Below are positions 11,310 through 23,300 of a stretch of DNA of 64,000 nt, one piece after another. Source of the DNA: Wyeomyia smithii (Eukaryota; Arthropoda; Insecta; Diptera; Culicidae); assembly GCF_029784165.1 (NCBI RefSeq), contig NC_073695.1, positions 235,773,844-235,837,843 of the forward strand, in the 5' to 3' direction. A model generated the notes under the pieces. That model was given only the letters and a program-made list of their open reading frames with translations. It was not told the origin of the DNA and made no database searches. Position 1 is the first letter of the stretch. Every line of letters begins with the position of its first letter. A program made the translations under genes and the position numbers.

Positions 11310-11738
11310 CCCCTCCCTCTTCTGACAGGAAGGGGTTCCATACAAATGAAACACAAATTTCTGCACATCTCGAGAACTAATCAACTGAATGGAACCAAAT
11401 ATGGCAGGTAAATGTTTTTAGTGGTAAAAAATATATCCATAATATTTTGACACCCCTCCTTCTTTTGAAAGGGAGGGGTGCCATACAAATGAAACATAAA
11501 TTTCTGCACATCTCGAGAACTAACCGAGTAAATGAAACCAAATTTTGCATGTGAACGTTTTTAGGGGTAACAAATATGTCCATAATGGTTCGACACCCCT
11601 CCCTCTTCTAGAAAGGAGGGGTTCCATACGAATGATACACAAATTTCTGCACATCTCGAGAGCTAACCAACTAAATGGAACCATATTTGGCAGGTAAATG
11701 TTTTTAGTGGTAACAAATTTGTTCCATAATCGACCTCA
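11310..11738. repeat. Three tandem copies of a 143 bp repeat
   Basis: Units start at 11310, 11453 and 11596, each with CCCCTCC[C/T]TCTT. They share a CCATAC[A/G]AATGA[A/T]ACA block, the motif TTTCTGCACATCTCGAGA and the motif [G/A]TTTTTAG[T/G]GGTAA. The period is exactly 143 bases twice. A lead-in from about 11190 (TCTGTTTGTCTGATTCATA) resembles ends seen in dispersed insect repeats. Confidence 0.9.
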
Positions 11739-12915
11739 GGCAACATTTTGGATTGTAAGATGGCAACTTCCGGTTTCTGGAAAACAGCCAAAATGGTCGA
11801 TTTCCACCCAATATAATAATATCCGGATCTAGAATGATACACAGGAGCTAAAATCGATCGAAATTGTCTTCAAATGCCATTAAGAAATCCAAAATGACGA
11901 CTTTCGGTTTCGGAAAAACAGCGACAAACGACAAACATACCACCCAACATGGGTATTTCCGGAATCGTAATGATGCACTGGAGCCACAAATCCACTTCAG
12001 ACAACATTTTGAATTGTAAGATGGCAACTTCCGGTTTCTGAAAAACAGCCTGAAATAGACGATTCCCATTAAATATGAGTATCTCCGGAACCAGACAGCT
12101 GGACAGAAGCTAAAAATTTATCATAGACACAATCTTGAATTTTAAGATGGTTACTTTCGGTGTCTGGCAAACAGCCGGAAATGACCAAATACCATTCAAT
12201 ATGAATGTTTTCGGAACCAGGATTACGCTCAGATGACAGAAATTGATTTCACAGGCAATCTTAAAGTCCAAAATGACGACTTTCGGTTTCTGAAAAACAG
12301 CCCAAAGTGACCAAATACCACCCAATATGAGTATCTCTGGAGCCAGAATGTTGCAAGAAGCTAAAAATTGACCTCAGACACTATTTTGAATTGCAGGATG
12401 GCAACTTCTGGTTTCTGGAAAACAGCCAAAAATGGCCGATTCCCGTCTAACATGAGTATCTCCGGATCTAGAATGATACATAGCAGCTGAAATCGACCAC
12501 AGACCCCATTTTGGATTCTAGGTTGGCGACTTCCGATTCCTGGGAAACAACCGCAAAAGATCGAATAACACTCAATATGGGTGCTTCTTCAACCAGAATG
12601 ACGCATAGAGGCCAGAAATTATCTTAAATACTATTTTGAAATCCAAAATGGCGACTACCGGTTTGTGAAAAACAGCCTAAAATAAACAAATGGTATCCAA
12701 TATGAGTATCTCTGGAACCAGAATGATGCAAGGATCTAACAATTGACGTCAGGCACCATTTAAAATTGCTACATGGCAACTTCTAGGAAACAGTCGAAAA
12801 TGACCGAATAATACTCAACATGGATATTTCAGTAATCGGGATGATGCATAGAAACCAAACATTGACCCTGGACACCCTTTTGAATTTAAAGACAACCACT
12901 TTTAGATTCTGTTAA
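11739..12915. repeat. About ten degenerate tandem copies of a ~126 bp repeat
   Basis: A core of the type ATGGC[A/G]ACTTCCGGTTTCTG recurs near 11761, 11895, 12022, 12148, 12274, 12399, 12534, 12649, 12774 and 12891. Most spacings are 124-127 bases. Each unit also contains a TATGAGTATCTCCGGA-type block and an ACCAGAATGATGCA-type block. The array directly follows the 143 bp array. Confidence 0.88.
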
Positions 12916-12949
12916 CATGTGTTGTTCATCAGTTAACCCTCAGCTAGCC

Positions 12950-13650
12950 CGCTCATCTGATAATAATATCGATCAAACCGGTTGTGTACTTCCTGAGATA
13001 ATGAAGTTTCGTGATTTTCACAATTCGGTACATTACAGACGAAGTTACAGTCCGATTACAGTAAAATTCAATAGGGTGTTATGAGGCAGCTAGACTTTTA
13101 ATTTTACACTAATTTTGTGGCAATCGGGACAGCCATCTCTGAGAAAAGTGAGTGAGTCCAAGTAGTCTTCGGAATATGTTCCTTTTCATAGCTGGATTAC
13201 ACATTTTCATACATAACAGGCAAAGTAATAGTCCGATTGCAAAACAAATCAATAGGGTCTTATGGGGCAACTAGACCTTCCATATGACACTGAATTTATG
13301 AGAATCGGTCCAGCCATCTCTGAGAAACATGAGTGAGATTAAACAGTCTTCAAAACACGTTTTTTTTTTCATAACTTTTGAACCACAAGTTCAATCTTCA
13401 TAAAATTCAAAATTTAAGGGTATTTCAGGTAGCCCGTTCCTTTGAAACTAATTTTGTTCAAATCGGTAGTGTAGTTTTTGAGATAATGATGTTTCATGAT
13501 TTTTACATTTTGATATATAACTAAAAATCCGATCACAATGAAATTTAATGGGGTCTTATGGGGCACCAAGACCTTTCATTTGCAATCAATTTCATGAAAA
13601 TCGTTCCAGCCATCTCTGAGAAAAGTGAGTGAGACTAAAAATCTGCACAT
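12950..13650. repeat. Third repeat family, diverged ~180-200 bp units
   Basis: The phrase CCAGCCATCTCTGAGAAA, with one or two changes, recurs at about 13130, 13311 and 13607, each followed by a GTGAGTGAG-type block. A longer block recurs at 12953-13156 and 13429-13633: TTTTGAGATAATGA-like, then TCCGATTACA-like, then AATAGGGTCTTATGGGGCA-like. It completes the repeat complex that began at 11190. Confidence 0.75.
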
Positions 13651-13669
13651 ACACACACACACACACACA
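13651..13669. repeat. (CA)n microsatellite
   Basis: A short pure AC/CA run lies at the end of the third repeat family. This may mark the terminus of the repeat complex. Confidence 0.9.
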
Positions 13670-13911
13670 GTTATGATTGATGTCCGAAAAATTGGCGGAG
13701 CTATTTTCTTTTTTTTTATGTTTTAAACTAGATAAGTGTAAACTGCTGAGATTTTTTCGCGAAATTTTAAAATACCTTAGCGTTAATCGGAATATCCACC
13801 AACGAAATAAGCGCTAGAAATTTAACTTTTAAACTTGTGCTCAAAATTACCTCTATGATACTATATTGATTCTAACTGCATCCATGTGTATTCTCTTGTT
13901 TCCATTGCCAG
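13670..13911 (+). other. Intron end upstream of SLC6 exon 1
   Basis: No coding frame is seen here. The stretch ends in a strong splice acceptor, TTCTCTTGTTTCCATTGCCAG at 13891-13911, a pyrimidine tract followed by CAG. A 5' non-coding exon should therefore lie further upstream; it is not identified. Confidence 0.6.
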
Positions 13912-14362
13912 TGTAAACCGTGACATTGGAGCACAGAAGCAGTCCCGCACAAGCCACGTGGTACGCAACGGATCCGCCACCTTTACCGCAACCACTGCAG
14001 CAACGAACACCAAATCCCATCCGGACGCCGACCTGTGGACGTCGTTTCCGGGGACACAGTAGTAGTAGTGGCGATGACCACTAAGGTGGACGGTCCCGGT
14101 GGTTGCATCCGGAACAACGGACACGAAATGGCTCCGCTGAATACGCGGGCCCGCGGGGACGGAACCCACGGCGTTACCATCATGCTGTCCCCGCCGGATC
14201 GAAACTCGATCGGATCGCGGGAAGGAGCTGGTCTTCCGGACGGTGATCCCGATCGGGCAGCCTGGTCTGGTAAAATGCAATTTTTCCTCAGTATTATCGG
14301 TTATTCTGTCGGATTGGGAAACATCTGGCGGTTTCCGTATCTATGTCAGCAGAATGGAGGAG
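13912..14362 (+). CDS. SLC6 exon 1 (5' UTR plus N-terminus and TM1)
   Basis: The exon runs from the acceptor at 13911 to the donor GGAG|GTAAGC at 14362/14363. The frame has a stop at 13921-13923 and no ATG before 14074, so translation is taken to start at 14074 (MTTKVDGPGG). The N-terminal cytoplasmic tail of about 65 residues precedes WSGKMQFFLSIIGYSVGLG of TM1. The codon split N-G-G-G joins exactly to 42864. Confidence 0.88.
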
Positions 14363-17300
14363 GTAAGCCACCAAAACTTTGTACAGTAGAATTTAGTTTA
14401 GCACGAAAAAGTTGTATACAATTGATTTATCACTCAAGAGGTATGGATTATTCATAAACCACCAGCCAGAAAATTATTACTCCAGCTAGTCCCCCGTCTA
14501 GTCAGAAATTCTATTAACCATCCATTAGATTTTCGTCCAATTGATCCCAGTTCTCGGGAAAAGCATCAACACACTCGAATGTGTAACGTCTCTCATACTG
14601 GACCAGAGCCAAAGCTGTCTTCTCCACTTCGCAAACAAATGGCACTCAGTTGGCAGCAAATACGGTTTTGGTCAGGTCAAAATCGTCCTTAGTCATTTCA
14701 GTGAAATTGAAAAACCGTTGCCAGAAGGCAAATAATACAATTCAACCCGCTAAGCATCCGTGCTCGAGGCGGTGGGGGATCACAATGAGGCCGACTTCCG
14801 TGGAAAACCTGGCCAGTATGCCGGCACTCTGTGTCGAAAGTAAAATCGATTTCCTAGAAATGAGTGCTGATATATAATCAAATCCGGTTTTCCGAAGGCT
14901 GTCCCGCTGTTAGAAACGATTGCCAGTATCTGCTTCGGCATGGTGACGATGGAAACAGAATCTATGACAAATTGTCAAGCCATTTCCGGTTCGGCCAGCA
15001 GGTTATTCTGAATAAATAACATACTTTCTTGATTAACTAATAGATGGTCAAATAATTCTGTCGAAATTTGCCGCAAAGCGGCCACAAAATATGATAGTAA
15101 CTTGCTATGAGATTTCATTGCCTGTCATCGTGATCTATCGCTAACTATATTTCTCTGCAGACTTACTCATGGGGTCGACCCTGATTTTCAAGCAAGGTTA
15201 TACTTGTTGGATTGCCTTGCATTTGCAAACCATCCCCACGGTGCCTTTTTCCTTTGTCCAGCACTAGCACGCTTCGCCAAACCCAATGCAGGTGAACGGT
15301 TCAGTACACCCATAGAAAAGTGAAGCTAGTAATAATTTGCATTTGCGTTATTTGAATATTGCACGAGTGCACAGCTGGCATGGATCTTCAACCAGCAACG
15401 GCTTTTGCACTGGGCACGTAAAGTATCTCCTTCTCCTATCTCTTCAAGTGAAGAATATGCCGCTACCGTTGATTGGTGAGAAAGGTTGTAAAAAGAAATT
15501 TGCGCTTAATCGATGCTTAAGAATATGAAAAATATGCGCACCTAAAAGAAACTTACATATTGCTCTTGACACGCCACTCTAGTCGGGACATCGTTCAACC
15601 GTCTCCGTCCATTGATCAACGTCAACGTGAGCTAGCAACGGAATCAGTTTCAATCATTCCCAATCAGAGTCAATCGCAAATTTATTAGCTCCTGCGCTTT
15701 GATATTGGCTCCGCTTTCAGTTAGCGCCGGATCGGCGTACAATTTGCACTCCATCGTACTTTTACCTACACAATCTGTGTACTTGCTAAATGGAGACGCA
15801 TGGTAACCGGTTCATAGTTCAATTTAGCTAGCAGCACCGGGCGTTCGCTCACTGCACCCAATGGCAAAATATCAATCTTGACCAAGAAAATACTATCACC
15901 TTTTATAGTCGATGCCGTTTCCCTCCGATGTGTCAATTCCATCGTGAAAGCGTAAAAGGATGCTATCCATCACATTTACCGTCGTGCTGCAAAATGGGTC
16001 AAGTTGTCGCCCGCCGCTCTACCGAAGGCAATCATGTGAAGTTGTCTGACCAGACTTTGCACCCACCTATCTTGTTTTCAATTACGCATGTATGTATCAT
16101 AGCGAGTATAGAAACGTCTGTTAATATAAACAAAAATAATGTTTAAACAATCCTTTTAAACTTACTTGGATATTGGATATTGGATACGTTCAAATCTAAA
16201 AGGCAAATCGTTTAAAATGATTGGTTTTTTCGGAATGAGAACATCCTCGTCCTAGAATTTATCTCAAAAGATCGTTTCTAGCAAAATACTGCTTTTCAGA
16301 TGCTTTACGACCAATCTTGTCCCATGACAAAATTTTAGTTGGTAAAAGTTTCGAATCATGATCCGTTGGACAGTTGTTTACTTCTTCGTGATTATTTTTA
16401 CAATGTACTGGTTTATTTATATTATTTTAAAAGATATTCGGGAACACATTTGTAATGAGTTTCTCTTTTGTCGATATTATTCATCAATTGTTTCGAGAAA
16501 ATTTTTGTAGTTGGATGCTGGAACAATGAAATCATATAGCTCAAATAATCATATATTATTGATAAATTATCAGTGATAATTATATAACTTTTCAAAGGAG
16601 GAAGACCACTAAAAAACTGTTTAAAGTGAAGTACAATTAAAACTAGCAAAATAACAACTTTTCCCTTTCTTCTAGTTTATGGGTCTATAACTTAAAATTC
16701 TACAATCATCCAAACACTTCTAACAAATATCCAATAACATTCTATAACCAATTTCCCACAGTCCAATTCTAGACAACATTACAATTGTGCATGCCTCATA
16801 CGCCAACCAGAATCACAATTTCACACGCTCCAGCTGCATAGCGTGTTATTCGCTGACGCACGCACTGCAGCGTTCGATCATAAACCAATGTCCACCAGCT
16901 ATCATTGCGATCATTTTTGAGGTCCGCTATGATGGCTTTCTTTGGACCGTCATCGATGCACTTGATGCACCAATTATGTTTTCTGTTTCGACTATGCACG
17001 CATAGATCGATGTTTTTTTTCGCTTCGGTTTGAATGATCCCAAATCATTAGTTCGAAACAAACGTTATCATTATAATAGACTATCAGCTGATACCCGGTT
17101 CGCGTCGCTGCGCCATTAAGTTTACGACAACCTCTCAAATTTTGACCTCGACCTTAATTCCTGAACCTGTGAAAGTTTGTTTTTGCGAATTATAAAACAA
17201 TTAGAAGATGAATAGTACAATTAAACTGATGTTTTCGTACCGTTATGGTTGATCTACTCGGTTCATTATTATCAATTTGCATTACAAACAGTAGAACTAA

Positions 17301-20300
17301 CAACGAACTTGGAAAATGATGCAAGAAAGAGAATGGCAAACCAAATTAGTCGAAACGAAATGCTTAATACTAACTAGTTTTCTCTAGCGTTTCTCGCACA
17401 TCGCATTTCCGCTACAATACGAGTCGTGTCGAACTTTGGGGACGGCATCATTCGAAATCAATACACTGACCGATCAGCAAAATTTGCTGACAAATCAAAT
17501 TGATGAGAAAACAGCTGTGATTCATCGACTTGCGCGCCAGCTGAAAAAACCAAATACAATTTTGGAAGTTATGAAGCACATGAACATTTTGTTTACACAT
17601 ATTAAGCACAAAATAGCCTCGATAAGCAAAAGGAACAAGGTCAATAGTTGGAAATCATATGACGCACCTAGTTGACATTGCCGTATCGGAATTTGTTTGG
17701 AATCACTGGCCAACACAAATAACCAAATTCGTTAGCTCAATCAGCTGAACAGCTTGGTACAGAATAATTCTTTGTTTAGGTTCAACATCGGCTCAACATT
17801 CAAGAACCAAGAACTGCATTAAGGAATTTTAAACTCAGTCAATGAGTAATATCACACCATCACTAGCTCTACCTGAATTTCCGCCAAGTTTGGAAATGGC
17901 GGCTTCAGAATAATTTGGAAAGCCCTACTATAAACTCAAAAGGCACCGGTTGGTATAGCAAAATAATATAGAAGCTAGCTACCAGGTTCCTTTGATCACC
18001 AACGGAATAAAATAGTTTACCCTAAGAAAAAAAAACTATAGGGGAGAAGTACCAGTTATGGCAATACCTAAAAAATGTACCAGTTATGGCATGGACCAGT
18101 TATGGTTTATGGAGTTTAAATGGAATATTGTCATAACTGGTACCATTGCGCTTATGCGATATATCCATAACTGGTGCACTTGCCCTAACTGGCTCACCTA
18201 CCCTAGGTTCAGTTTAGATAAATTAACAAAACGTCCTCTTTTAAAGTTTAATCGAATAATTCTTTTCGTATAAATTTAAAATATTGTGTGCACAGATAAG
18301 TGATTATCATACAATCGCGACTTCTAATCCAGCAGCTGTTAAAAATTAAACGATTTATTTGTCATAAACACGCACTGTTTAATTTAGTTACCCCGTGAGC
18401 TCGTAATATTTTTACAACTTTTTGATAACAGGGTACGCCGCACAGAAGTTTCAAAGTTACACATTTCAATACTTCGCTAAAATTTCTGAGCATCTGTTAA
18501 ATCACCAAACGTCCATGGCTTACTCATTGACGTGCACTGGTTGTCCGATTTAAAAAAAAAACGATTTCGTCCCACTGTGCGCCGGTGAGTTACGCATATT
18601 GACTTTCAACAAGGCCAGCATGAAAATGATTGATAAGCCTACAAAAACTGCGCGTTGGATTAGTATAATACTCTTAGCGATAATTTATAACATTGTAACG
18701 TGTAGCTAGAAAAAAAAAAACATTCAAAAAAAGTTCTGAGTAAAAAAGTCAAAATACTCAATCATAAATAGCTTTTTTGTTTTTCATTTTACCATCACCA
18801 AATTTGGACAGATGATAGCAGTACATATTGTCATCATTAGTGTATAAAAAAAATGATTTTTTAAAAATAACGTTTTGAGATATTTAATAATTTGTGATAA
18901 TTTGAAAAAATTAGAACAGGAAAAAAAACAATTTTTACAGTGCATATATTTTTCTAGAGCCGAAATAAAGTCTGCTGAAGTCACCATTTTAATCGAACAA
19001 ACCATTTATCTGATCTGAAAATTCTATTCATGAATCACATTTTCGAATAGGTCCTTTTGGAACAGCAGTCGTGAGTCAATATGAACAACTAATATTACAA
19101 AATGACTTCTTTATCAAAAAGGCACAACTGTGCAAAGTTTCAGCAAGATCAGAAATGATCAATCAGCATCGATTTGCGAAGTAGTGATCAGAATTCTGGC
19201 CTCTAGACATCATTCTGGTTCCGGAAATACTCATACTAAGTAGCATTCAACCATTTCGTGTGTTTCCCAGAAACCGGAAATCGCTATCATAGAGTTTAAA
19301 ATTGTGTCCGAGGTTGATTTGTGTGAAGCCCTCTCTTCCCCCTCTCCATGGTAGGGAAGAGTGTCAAACCATCCCACTAACGTTCCTTGTACTTTACAAT
19401 CCTCACTTTCCACATTTGGAGATACATATTTACAAAAAAAAAAATCTAGGCAAACCATATTTTCGAAATAAAATTGATTGAATGAAATGATCTTAAAATA
19501 CCCAAATATTTTGTCGACCATTTCTGATTTGAATACAAAAGTTAAGGAGTATTACCTAAGTCCACAAAAATGGCTCGACCTGGGACTTGAGGTGGGGGTA
19601 AAAATTTATTCCTGACATACCTATATGCTATACAACACACACTATATGCGTACTATGCACTATACAATACAGATACACATACCATACACATCTATACGAA
19701 TACCAACTCAGATCGAAAGGAGACTGAATTGTTTGCCTTGACGGTCGACCAGAGAATAAGTTTCTTTTTTGAAGTTGAAGTTCATTTATTTGAATTTTTT
19801 CATCTCTATTATAGATTGTTTGCTAATTAGTTCTAGGGTGGCATCCATAAATTACGTAACACTCATAGGGAGGAGAGCGTTACGATCCTTGAGCGTTACG
19901 ATTTGTTACACAGAGGAGAGGGGGAGGTGAGTTCAGCGTTAGGTAACGAAAAATCTCTGGAGAAACTTTCCAAAAACGAGCATTTTTATCAAGGAAATCC
20001 TTCTGCAGCGTTACGTAATTTTTATGGGGGGCAGGTGTTGGCGTTATGTTTCGTTACATATGGGGGGTGGGGGTTCAAAAATTGAGTTTTTTGCGTTACG
20101 TAATTTATGGATGTCGCCTAGGTTTTTTTTCGTCCATTTTGTCCAAAAAAATCAATGTTTCATACACTGTGGCTTCTTGAATAGTTGTGACTTTGGAAGG
20201 GTTTCATAATACTGGCTAATGAAAAATTTTGTTAAAGAAACCATCCTTCTAAATTGACAAACATGAAATAAAAAACTTTAGTACTAGTCTAGTGTACTAA

Positions 20301-23300
20301 ACTAGTACTAAAGTTTTTTTATTATGTAATTTCATACCAAAATATTACTTGGTTGGCTATTCTCATGAACATTACCGAAAACACTATCTCAAAAAACCAG
20401 CAGGATCCGGAGTTGATAATTTCGTTCCGCTAGATTGCATGCCTGGACCACTGTGCATTGGCCGGCGAAACAAGACGGGTTGATTTTGAATGCGGGAATA
20501 TAATGGCCTGGATCTTAGCCCCATTGATGCAGATCTTGCAGCTGTGGAAATAGTTAGACAGCACATCCAGACCATCCTGTAGTCTATGTGTCAGAGCTCT
20601 AGTCACTCGACCCTAGTGTCGTCTGCGAGCATAGACAGGATGCAACCGCCCGGAAAGGAAGGAGCGTCTGAGGTAAAAATGCTGAACAGGATAGGACCAA
20701 TGAGGCTACCCTGTGGAATCCCAGCATCTCACGCAAAAGTTGGATTGTGCGTAACCAGATCATTTATGAGCGAAATTAGCGCATTTACTGATTAAAATTG
20801 GAACCAGTACAACGCATGTGCGTTGGGCATTACGCATTTGATGCTCTAGCGTATTTTGAATGTATTGCGCAGCTCCAAACCACTACACTTATAAAGCATC
20901 AGCCGATGCTCAGAAGGTTGGCATCGTTAAAACAGTGCAACCAGCAATCAATACTGATAAGTTGGGTACTGACTCAATTGAAGAAATTATTGCCTGATCG
21001 ATTCACTTTCATGAACCAGGTCATTTGAACACATCATTCAATCATTAACAATAAACAAAAACATGAAATTAGTCCGAAATATTTTGCATTTAATTATGAC
21101 TCTGGTTTCATTCACATGCATTCGGTTCTGCGTTACTGGCACCAGCGTCAATAACTTCCGCGGCAACTAGGCTCGCTATTGGCTGTTTCGGTTGCTGACG
21201 ATTTTTATGGATGCACGAGCCGTTGATACGCACCGGCTCGCGAAAGTAAAGAACGGTTTTTTGAGTGCTTCGAAACTGATCGTTCGCCCGAAGCCGAAGT
21301 TTACCGAGACATTACGATTTTTGTGTATATGATACATATTCTGATTTTGATCTCTGTCAATGTATTCCTTGTACAACTTTTGCGTTATGCGTATCACGCA
21401 ACGGTTGTGCGAAGTCAGAGCAAATTCTGTGCGAATTGAAAGGACACATTGGATGATTAAAGCTTGAACTTTTGCGTGTACATTAAACGCATCAGAGGGG
21501 GTGTTGTTGAGGAAGACCTGGAATAATCTGTCCGACAGATAATTCAGACAGATAATTACCTTCACGCGAAAGATCGGGAAGTTAAATATCTGCAGCTTGA
21601 ACACCAGGCCATCATGCCAGACATTATCGAACGCCTTTCCGACGTCCAACAATGCCATAGCAGATGTTTTACCAACGGGCTTGTTCCTAGAGATTTTAGT
21701 ATGTTGGTGAACGGAGACGTGACCCTGCCTTAATCCGAACTGATTTGGGAGAGAATAATATACTGGTTTACGAACTCTAGTAAACGGCTGAGGATCAACT
21801 TTTCGCACAACTTCGATAGCATTTAGGGCTGGTAGGGTCTTTACCTGGTTTGTGAATGGGGTTAGCTAACTTTCAGCGAGATGAGAAGTGGCTAAACTTC
21901 AGATACTTATTTAAGACCGCTTGTTCGAAAAAGTCTCGACTCAAGTTTTTCAACTCAAAGATGAGAAGGTCATCGACATCTGCGGCCTTCATATTCTTGG
22001 TGCGCTTGGTGACAGCTAGCTTGTGCGAGCTAACTGTGGCATGGCTCAGATTGTGAGAGTTGACAAAATGTTGACCAAGTTTTTCAGATGGTGTTAGAAG
22101 GAAATGACCAGAGATTGGTGTTAGGGGTGGTAGGGGAGGAATGGGTCTCGGCTTGTTCTTCAAAGTTTTGGTAAATTTCCAGAATGGCTTTGCATGGACT
22201 GAGAGTAAGTTAAGATGTTGAGGAAAGCTTTTATTCTGGCTTTGATGATTTTTTGAGACGATTGATGGTCTTCAGGTGAGGTAGACCAGGAAACTAGAAC
22301 TGCCGTCTTATAATGTTACAGAATTATACATATCGTTTGGTTGTGTTGTCTAGGTTCAAAGAGTTACGCACCAGTCTGGGAGCCGGCACGTGTCGTTCTC
22401 GGGCCTGGGATATCGCCTCATCGATGGACTGTAGACACTGCTCGATGTTCTCTGTGGACTCCAACTGGACGCTGTAGTCGATTGCGTAGTCCACACATCG
22501 CTGGAACCACGCCCAATTAACACGATGGTAGTTACGCCGGGAAGCTTGAAATCGGTTAGCCGAAGAACCAACTTCGACTAGCACTTGGAAGTGGTCCGAG
22601 CTGAGTTCCTGGAGGGCAAACGGGTCGGTGGTATTGCCCATATTGGAGGTAAACAGGTCAATGGTGGCGTGAACTCCGGATCTGTTCAACCGGGTGGGAG
22701 CATCCGGACTTAGGATGTTCTAATCGCCTACTTGGAGATCGTTGAAGAGGATCAAGCCATTTTGATATCAACTGTTGCCCCAGGCTTGCGTTGAGGCCGT
22801 CCGCAATAACGAACTGCCCCTTCCGCCGATTCAGTTTGATGATTTCGCTTCGTAGATCCGTCGCCGACCCGTCTCTTACATTGGTTTGCTTGGGACAGCA
22901 GGCTGCGATGAGGGTGATGGGACCGACCACAGTGGTCACTTCCAACCCCGATGGTTTTGATTTCAAAACTCGGTAGTAGACAGCTTACTTCACGCCTCTA
23001 GAAGAGTATGTTAGATCTAGCCGTACAAGCCGGAAATCGGGAAGTAAAATGTTGTCCTCGGGATTAAGATACGTTTCCGTGATGATAGCAATATCTTTTT
23101 CGTGTTCGTTAAGGAAGTCAACAAGATCGGTATTCTTGTTTCTGATGGAACTAGCGTTTCAGTTTTGATCATTTCACGGTCCATACCGATCATCACCACA
23201 GATTGAAGTTGTTCAGCTCGGCTTTTGCAAGTGCGGAAAGTTTTGATGCACTCCGCGACCAGCGAAACGTATTGCTCCATGGTGAGCATGAGCTTGTTAT

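Noticed and set aside
11310..12915. Possible CRISPR-like array
   Set aside because: Units are 126-143 bases of continuous repeat without short repeats separated by unique spacers, and the surroundings are eukaryotic.
13861..14280. Minus-strand open frame of 139 codons
   Set aside because: It overlaps SLC6 exon 1 antisense and shows no domain; a shadow of the real exon.
15650..15910. Minus-strand stretch reading DILPLGAVSERPVLLAKL
   Set aside because: It looks coding-like over about 35 residues but is followed by stops and matches no family I can name.
17436..17675. 79-codon plus-strand frame with a helical look (LLTNQIDEKTAVIHRLARQL)
   Set aside because: It may be a scrap of a retroelement gag, but no motif decides this and the flanks are broken, so it is not called.
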